Shown here piece after piece: positions 52,746-61,700 of a stretch of DNA of 64,000 nucleotides. The notes beneath the pieces were generated by a model. The model saw only the letters and a program-made list of their open reading frames with translations. It had not been told where the DNA came from and searched no databases. Source of the stretch: Beroe forskalii (lineage: Eukaryota; Ctenophora; Nuda; Beroida; Beroidae). How positions within the stretch are numbered: position 1 is the stretch's first letter; each line of letters begins with the position of its first letter. The DNA is taken from positions 62,001-126,000 of the forward strand of contig WFMF01000086.1 of assembly GCA_011033025.1 (NCBI GenBank). Reading direction: 5' to 3'. The translations under genes and the position numbers were made by a program.

Positions 52746-55700
52746 GTTGAAGTACGTTATCCCCTGGTCATCCAGCACTTGTGCTATTAGCGGGACACTC
52801 GTCCTACGTTTCAGGAGACTCTGAGGGGAAATTGCAGTTTCAAAGGGATTTTAGGAATCATTCACATTTGAAAATAACGCCTCCCCCTAGATGATTACGT
52901 AATAATGATAATATGTGAACGACCCTGCTTATTGTACTGTCTAAGAACTTTTGATATATCCTCACATACCACACGCATTGTCGTGAAACATACACTTGAA
53001 ATAATAACACAGTGAGATAATAGCTGAACCATGTCGCTATTTTACCTTGATCTGCAGAATGTCAATCGGTTCGTACTGAAGGACCTTACAGTAGAGATCC
53101 TCAGTAGATATTATCAGTTCCCTTATCATCCGAGAAACCTCCGATAAGGCGGACTTCTGTACCTTTCCCGAGATCGTGATGTCACCCACTGGGCACTCCT
53201 TCTCTGAGCTGAAAGGAATAGTTAACGTTGCATTATGATGTTTGTAAGACTTGAGAATAAGGAGAACGACCAAGTTAGAGGTCAAAAAGTTCATCACGAA
53301 ACAAATGACACAAACGTGCTACCTTAGGAGGTTTATTTATATTAAGGATGTAATTTGGGGATTTTTCAGAAAAATCACCATTTTTCATCCACCATGAAAG
53401 TTAGAAATGACGTCATTATCATATGTTAACAAGAGTAATGACTTGAAAAATCCCCATATTTTCAATTTACCATAATTTGAAACACCGAAATTTTATCCCA
53501 AATAAATACACCTCCTAAGGTATATTTTAAGTCCCTAGATACCTTGCAGATATAGGAATATGGTATTTAATACTAAATCGTCGTTACTGGCACGTTCCAA
53601 GGGTGAATTGGAACTCTGGTGGTTTTTTGATTTTCTAGCATTATAGCAACTGGATATTTCATTTTAGAAATCATACTGACACGCAGACAAACACGGGCAA
53701 AAAAGCCACAAATACGTCTTCTTTGCTTCAGAAGAACAATATCCTATTTCACTACAAAATAGCCGACTTGGGATGAAAACGGAAAATTTTGATTCGGGTT
53801 GACGGGTTGTAGAACACGCGAAAAATATGAACAAAAATACGCGAAAATATTAAAACGATCATCTTCAATTCATACTGCGATGGGTCAACTGTGTATCTTC
53901 ATGTTTTTTTTTGTTTTTTTTTTGGGCAATGTTCACTGGCCACCCCCTCCCCTTGCGGGGGTTGATGGCAACTCTCCACAACGGAGAGCTCGACTGGAAC
54001 CCACCTTGCTGCACTAGAGAAATAGTAACCCCTTAACTGGGCTACTAGGTGATTGTGTAGGTCACGCTCGCGTCCAGGCCAGCTGGCCGGCACTGTTATA
54101 CGCTTTAAACATCGCAGGGAATACGCTAAAGAGAATTATTGAGTTATTGCACGAGGCGCAGGCTCAAAATTGGCAAATGAGTCAACTTTTTAGGTACCAG
54201 TTTTTGATGTGATATTATGATAAGGTATATTGAGTATTTATTTTTCAAAGGGAAAGCTCCATTTGATTCCTAGCAGAGGTCGAGTGTAACATTTAATTCT
54301 GATAGGGGCTCAGTTGACTTTGTTTAGTATTTGATATCCCATTTCCCGATCTGGATGCGTATAGTATCTCACTAAATGCCTTCGTTCAAATATCTATATT
54401 AACAATTTCAAAGTGTTCGTGCGTCTGTGTATGAGTCTGTAATGCATTTTTGATCTTTTTTTCTGGAACATCTCCTTATATTCAAGTATTTAGCAAGTCT
54501 CGTAATCTGAACCTTCTGCTAGAGCTTGTTTATAATATGACCCAGGTGTGTCTCGTGCCCGAAATGTGCCGAGATGTGCCCGAGGTTGTGGTTGGGCACA
54601 ATAATTTTCATAGACATTAATTATTTGAATATTCACGCTCAGCGTGACTGTTATAGACTTTGAATGTAATGTCCGTGATAATAATGTCCGATATTAGGAA
54701 ATTACCTGTTCAAACTACCACTTCCATTTAATTGATATTTCAGAATGTCATTCAAAGCTAAAAGGTGGTGGCTGCCACTGCTACTGGTATTCTCTATAAC
54801 GATTATTCGCATGCTGCAGATCAGATGTACCTTTTCAAACGCCGAATTTCTGCTTCCAATAACAGTGCGCGATGATAATACCGAACTTTCTCAAACTCCT
54901 GAACAGCCGTCCTACTTCCTGGTGATTGCTATACCCAGCACACCGCAAAGTTTTGCCCAGCGAGCAGCTATTCGGTCCACGTGGCTCAACGTCAGCCGCT
55001 GGTCAGATCCCCCGATACCAGGGATTCTGCTCTCATCAGATCTCCCAATACCAGGGATTCAGGTCTCATCTGATCCCTCAATACCAAGGATTCAGGTTTC
55101 ATCAGATCTCCCAATACCAGGGATTCAGATCTCAGATTCCCCGGTATCGAGGATTCCGAACCAGGTTGGTAGAATCAAGACCATGTTCATAATAGGGGCT
55201 GCTAAGTCGTCGACAATAAGACTGGAAAGAGAACTGGAAAGGGAAAATTCAACTTATCACGATATTTACGTGATAAAGGATTTGGAAGAAGGACGGGATT
55301 CGCTCAAGTATAAAGTATTGTGGGCTATGAAACAGAGTCTCTCTCACTCCAACTACACCTTCTTCTTCAAGACAGATCAGGATGTCCTGGTGAACTTGCC
55401 GGTGCTGCTGAGTCAGCTAAGGAACTCCCTGCCACACCAGCGACTCTACACCGGGCACTGTCAATTCCATACACTTGGAGAGGATGTTGAAAAGTACCCC
55501 TTCAAGTACTGTTCAGGAGCCGGGCTATGTGATGTCACGTGACGTTGTCAGGGGTGCCATGGAAACGCTCCCGGACGACGTGCTCTCGGAGCCAATCAAG
55601 CCAGAGGATCGTTTTTGTGGGTGGCTGGTTTACAATCTCAATAGGACGTATGGAGTGGATCCGTTGCATCAGCATCATGCATTAGAACTTGAGGGGTACA

Positions 55701-58700
55701 AAAGGTGTGGGCCCTTTGATGAGACTTGGTTTTTGCACCAGGCAAAAACACCGAAGAGAATGGAAGAAATGTTTGTGAGGGTGCACTCGAATCAGTTGAG
55801 ACCGTGCCTAAATAACATTAAATAATATTCAAAACATGATGAAATTGTTTTTGTCTTCCACTTGCATTACACCACATCAAACTGAAGTGGATAATCTTTG
55901 ACAGATAATTTTGCTCAAATTACTTCCCAGTCAACTATGTTAGGTATAAAAATCAATTTTGTGACTGTATTTTGATAATTCAACAAAGGGGTGCTCAAAG
56001 AGTTGTGATTCCGAGAATTTTTCTGAAATCTCCACCAGCGCCCTTTCTACGTTATTTAAACTGACAGTCACCATCGTACACGGAGTACGAGACTAGGAAA
56101 ATTCTGAATGTCTAGACAGCCTTCGAATTTGTTTAGACTTAAAAAAAACTCAACTTTATAGGGAAATGTCGCATAAGTGATATAGGAGTATTGGATAACA
56201 TATTACGGTTTTAAAAACCAAGTTGATCCATACCTGGATTCATCATCCGATTCATTCTTCCTTTTAGAAGTTTTGGACGTGCCGTTAAGTTTATAAGCTT
56301 TTCCATTTCTTTTCCTGAAACAAACACCTATTAAAACCCATGTATTTGATATGATTATATTTCATTCCTCACTCACTAAACACCATAATAATTAGTCATT
56401 GTAAAGTAAATTAAAAAAGATTCCAACTCACTGTATTTTATCAGGAATATCGACACCGGTGTCTGGAGCATTTCCTTCTGGACACTTGAGAAACTTCTTG
56501 TTAGTAAACCTGTGGATCTCCTCAAGTTTTGCTATCGCTTTCTTCTTAGTTAACGGCTTCATTCCGAACTTATTGACCTCGGAATTGAGACGCGGCGTAT
56601 CGAAGTCCTTGAAAGCTGGTGTCTTCTGATAGACAGAGGTATCAGCAGCACCGTGACTCTGCTCTGGTGTTTCAGCATTGTGACTTAGGTTTGGTGTGCT
56701 AGAGTCAGACTTATTCTTCCTTCGGTAGGTTTTTCTAATCGGACGAGAAGATAGGGAGGAAGAAAGAGGAGGAGGAGGGGGAGGGGTTGATTCTGATAGC
56801 GAAGAGAAGTTGCTGATGTCAATGACGTCAGGTTTCTCATCTGGTGGTAGGCGGGAGGAGGAGGGGGTTGCGGTGTTGGGACGGAAGTGGGTGTTGTCAA
56901 GAGTTCCGCCGTTCGGCAGGTCAAGACGATCAAGGAGGGAGAGCGGGGTGCTGACAATGATGTCGTCCAAGTTGTTGACAAGGTCGAGGAACTCCACGTC
57001 TTCGATCAGCATCTTGGCTCTGAGAAGGAGCTAAGGTTACTAGAAGACTAACTCGAGATTGAAACACTTTTTATAACTAACAAAGCAAAAGTAGGAAGCT
57101 CTATAGGAGACATCTGATTGTTCCATTTTCTGATGTCCTTCATCCTTAATTATGGCGAAGTATGAACAATTGAACTTACTTTCGGTCGGCATCAGTTAAG
57201 ACCTCTTCATCTTTCGACGAGTTTTCTGTGGTCTTATCCTTGCCAAAGTCAGCTAATAATCCTGAAAATAATATCCCTGATATCAAAGCGGCATAATTTG
57301 CTATATCATACATTGACTCATTAATTTGACTGCCATCGTAGTGTGTATACATATTTAGTTAGAATATTTGTACCATAACTCACCACCTCAACTATATAAG
57401 CTGATTCACCACACACCCAAAACGCAAACTAACCAGTTGAAGGCAAGTCATCCTGATCATCCTTCACAGCAGCAGCTGGTGAGGAAACCCTTCCAAACCG
57501 GGACCCTGGTGACGTATTCCCGTCCACTGCTAGGGTAGGACTACGGTCACGTGATGACGATGTCACGTTGTCAAGCGACGGGGTCGTGTTGCCAGGGATA
57601 CCCCCGAACTCCTCGGATATACTCCAGTTATTGTTGCCGAATGTGTGCTCTTGGAACGATGGGAACCCCTGAGAAAACCTGCTTCCGTCCATGGAATCAC
57701 CCCCATTAAGGTGGTAATCACTGCTGACATTGGCACTACATTGCTGCTCCCTACTGGCATCATCACAGTGTTCCCTCCTGATGTCAGCATTGAGCTGATC
57801 CTCGCTAATACTACCCCCTAGAGCCTGGTCGTTGACGTTGATGTGACTCAGCTGCTCGTCCTGGATACTACGATCATTACCACCCATCTCCTCCTCCTCC
57901 TCCTTGTAGTTTCCTTGAGTGAAGTTGCCCGCGGAAGAGGCAGAGAAGGACAGGTGAGGTTGCTGGGACATGAGCTGTTCAGAGAGGGACAGCACCTCTC
58001 TGGTAGAAAGGTTGAGGTAGAGTGTCCCTCCTGTCTCCCGCTCCAACCTGATCTCAATGTTCTCATTGCTCTCTTTCTCGTGGAGGTGACGTTTTAGCTC
58101 CGACATGGAGTACCTGAGGAAGAGGAGGAGGGTTTCAGTAGGACAGCAAACTGCAAATCAGTTGTCCATTGATGAGTTAAGAAACTTAGGGAGTTGGGGG
58201 TTATTCATCAAATCAATCCAGAGAGTGTCACCCAATTCTAAACAAAAATAAGGGGCGGTCATGAACCAATACACCATTCTATCCATGTATTCCCCCCCTA
58301 TTTCTAAGTCCATCCCACCTTATTCCCCCTATTTCTAAGTCCATCCCACCTGTCAGCCACTCCGTGGAGCTCCCTCAGCACCTCCTGACCCACCCACTCC
58401 TTCTCTATCCTGTGAGTATACAGGTACTCCAGGAGTAGGTCTGTACCCTCCCCACTCAGCCCAACCTCCAGAGTCTTCTCCGAGGACACCTCCACCAGGT
58501 CCCGCAGCAGGTTCGGGCAGGACAGCTCCAAGATCACACGGTGGGCGTGTCTCTGCTGCCCGTCCGAGCAGAGCACGGTTACGTTGGAGGAGGAGGCGTG
58601 GTCCTTGAGGCGTGCCATCATGGATATGAGACTCCGGTTTCCTGTAATGGGAGGTAGTGAAATACACGTGCTACAAGGTAGCGTGGTCCTTGAGGCGTGC

Positions 58701-61700
58701 CATCATGGACATGAGACTCCGATTTCCTGAAGAGGGGAGGTAGTGAAATACACGTGCTACAGGTGTACAGTAACTTACAATTGTACAGTTGGCTTTCGCG
58801 AGATTTAAATTTTAAAACCACGTATGGTGACCTAAATAAGGAATGAACTTGAATTCACGACTTTCAGATTCACAAATCCATATGAATTATACTCAACTTT
58901 GACATTATTATTAGGAGATTTGTAATAAACTTGAATTATTGACCTTGAGAACACTATTTGAACAGAGATTAAATTTTCCATATTACAGAAATATGTGGAT
59001 GTAAGTATATTTTAGCATAGTCATTATGCTAGTCACGATGATGATTTGATACTATGTTAGAGATCATAGGTCCAGTTCCCGGCTAAATATTTCACAACGT
59101 TAGCAATTAGTCATTTTCTTTTTCGAATTCATCTTCGAAAACATTAAACAACATACCGTTAGCTTGAGTTTCGGCGCTGATCTTTGATACCGGCTCCGTG
59201 TTACATTCCCGTGACCTACATTCCACTTCGTTAGTCTGGCTACTCCTGGAAGTGTGCTGTACCGCTGCTGTGTTAGTAGAGGAGTACCGAGTAGTGACCA
59301 CTGCTTCGCAGGACCTGTTGTGGGTTTCAACACACGCCTGGGTGCTCTTACTAGAGGAGGTGGTGATGGTTGAAATCTCAATCTCACGGGTTGTGGAGGA
59401 GCAGAGTTTGGGTTGGTAGATGGGGGATGAGTGTCGAGGCGCAGGGATAATGCGAACACTCGTGTCTACACCAGCAAGAACCGGTGATTCTAACGGCAGA
59501 GAACTCGGTATAACAGGTTCTGAAGAGATGGGTTCTGTCAGGACAGATTCTGACAGAATGGGTTCTGTCATGACGCATTTGGATAGGACAGGTTTTGGCA
59601 GAACAGGGACCCTCTCCTCCACCTCCTCCTCCTCTTCAGCTAGACCATGGTCTGTGATGGGCGACACGTTTAGGAGGGACCTGTCGAACTCTCCGACCCG
59701 AGCCTCTGAAACAGAAATATCAGCGTAAGAGTAGTAAATATCATGATTAGGCAGGATGACATATCTTAGAGTCATAGTACATATCAGACATACGAGTGAT
59801 AACCGACAGCACCATCCTGAGCTGCTCCGGCAGGGTGGCCAGTGGGGAGGAACGGGACTCTCGTCAGGTAGCCTGCGAGCATGGAAGCCGTTGCCTGAAG
59901 GTCCCTCTCCTGGGCCCTCGCTGGCCTGGGTCCTCGCTGGCCGACCCCCTTCTAGTAGTGGATATTCAACAGAATGACAGATTGACTTGAATAAATTACC
60001 TGTTTCGTCAGCGAAAAGGTCCATGTTCGAGTCCTCGTTGGAAGGAGACTGAGGGTTAGAAACAACGAGGGGCGAGTCCACCCCAGGAGACGCCACCTCG
60101 GATACAACCGCCGTCCGAACAGCAACCGTACTGTTGCCAAGCACCGAGATCTCGGAGGGGTTGGGAGATCTGTCCTCAGTCTTACAACTGGCTGCTCCTT
60201 CTTCTTCTTCTTCGTCCGCTTCTTCAGGCATTGCAACTTCTGGCTCTGGGTCTACAGTTATCTCTGACACAGGCATGGTTTCACTGCTCTTCCTATCATG
60301 TGACCGGGACGAAGTTTCCACTGATCCCGATTCCTCGCATTTCGATTGGGAGTATGCATCAGTACCAATAGAGACATTACTCTTGTTATCGTCACTACTC
60401 TTGTTATCGTCACATCGGTTCTCGTCCCCCGACTCACTGCCTCGCTCTGTTTTAACCTTCGACGGGCTGAGATGGATGAGGGTACTCAGTCGTTCCTTCA
60501 TCTGGTTATCTCGACCGAGATCAGCCAGGAACTGTGTTAGCTGGGTTATATCTGCCTGGGAGGGGAGAGCACTTCGTTCCACACAAATTGACATGTTGTC
60601 GGGTGCCGTGGTAGACAGGTCTTCCTGAGATGCCGGCTCAGGTTTAGGAGGAAGTTGAGTGTTTATCAGGGAGTGGTCGTGAGACAGAGCGGTGGGGTGG
60701 CTGGAGGCTGAACTGTTTCCGGCTAAGTTCCAGATGGAGTTACGTTTAGATCGGTAGGTGGCGAGGGCGCTGGTCTTCAGGGCTGGCGTAGCAGGAATGT
60801 CACCTGATTCCTGGGATACAATGAGGGATGGTTCAATGATATTAGGGAGGAGGGGTAAAAGTGATTGGATTGGGAGTATTAGCTATTGTGCTTACATAGA
60901 ATTTTGAAATCCCTTTTCCCAACCATAGCGGGGCTTATTTCAAGCTTTCTTGTAATTAAGTATTGCATAGTACACGTTATATTACAAGTACAACAACTGC
61001 AAACATGATTACGGAGGGGTTGGCAATCCGCCAATGATTTATCGCGATACCTGCAAACGATAGTGCTACATTAATGTACAGTAAGTGTATACCTTAGTGG
61101 TAGAAATTATGATGCGTACTAATTATGATTATTTTCGCAAAATGATCATAATAAGTACGCATCATAAATTCTACACATCATAATTTCTACAGATCATACA
61201 GTAATTTATACTTTCTCAAAATTCAGCCATTATTTAAACTTTTAGAAAACATGTTGAAACAACCAGGATGACCATGTTGCCCAAAAATTATGGTTGGCTC
61301 CAAGGCCCTTTTCACTTCTTTGTAATACGTCTTCAATCAGCAAATTTTCAAAATCAAAGGTTGCGGTGCTATCATATTGACATGGCTGAACAGACTACGG
61401 CAATTCTGTACTGTTGTTTGAAGATATGAATACCATGGAGTTGTCATAAATTACGGAGTTCCACTAACCTTAGTTGATACCGATAATCAAGGCCCTAACC
61501 TCCAAATAACCTCCAAATAAGCTACCTTACTGCCACACCTTATCAAAGACCAAATTTACATTTGATCAAAAATGAAAACACAGAAAACATCGGTCGAAAA
61601 ACAATATGTGAATATGCAGGCATGATATTCACATAACATTAACTTCCCAATCACCATGAATCATGATGTTGAAAGTTAGCACAATTATGGATGTAAATTA

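Noticed and set aside
59706-59999. Continuous open frame bridging two SLX4 exons
   Set aside because: Donor at 59999 (G|GTAATT) and acceptor at 59706 (TTTCAG) are in matching phase, and the bridging residues are unlike the acidic Ser-rich neighbours. Retention cannot be excluded since the frame is open.
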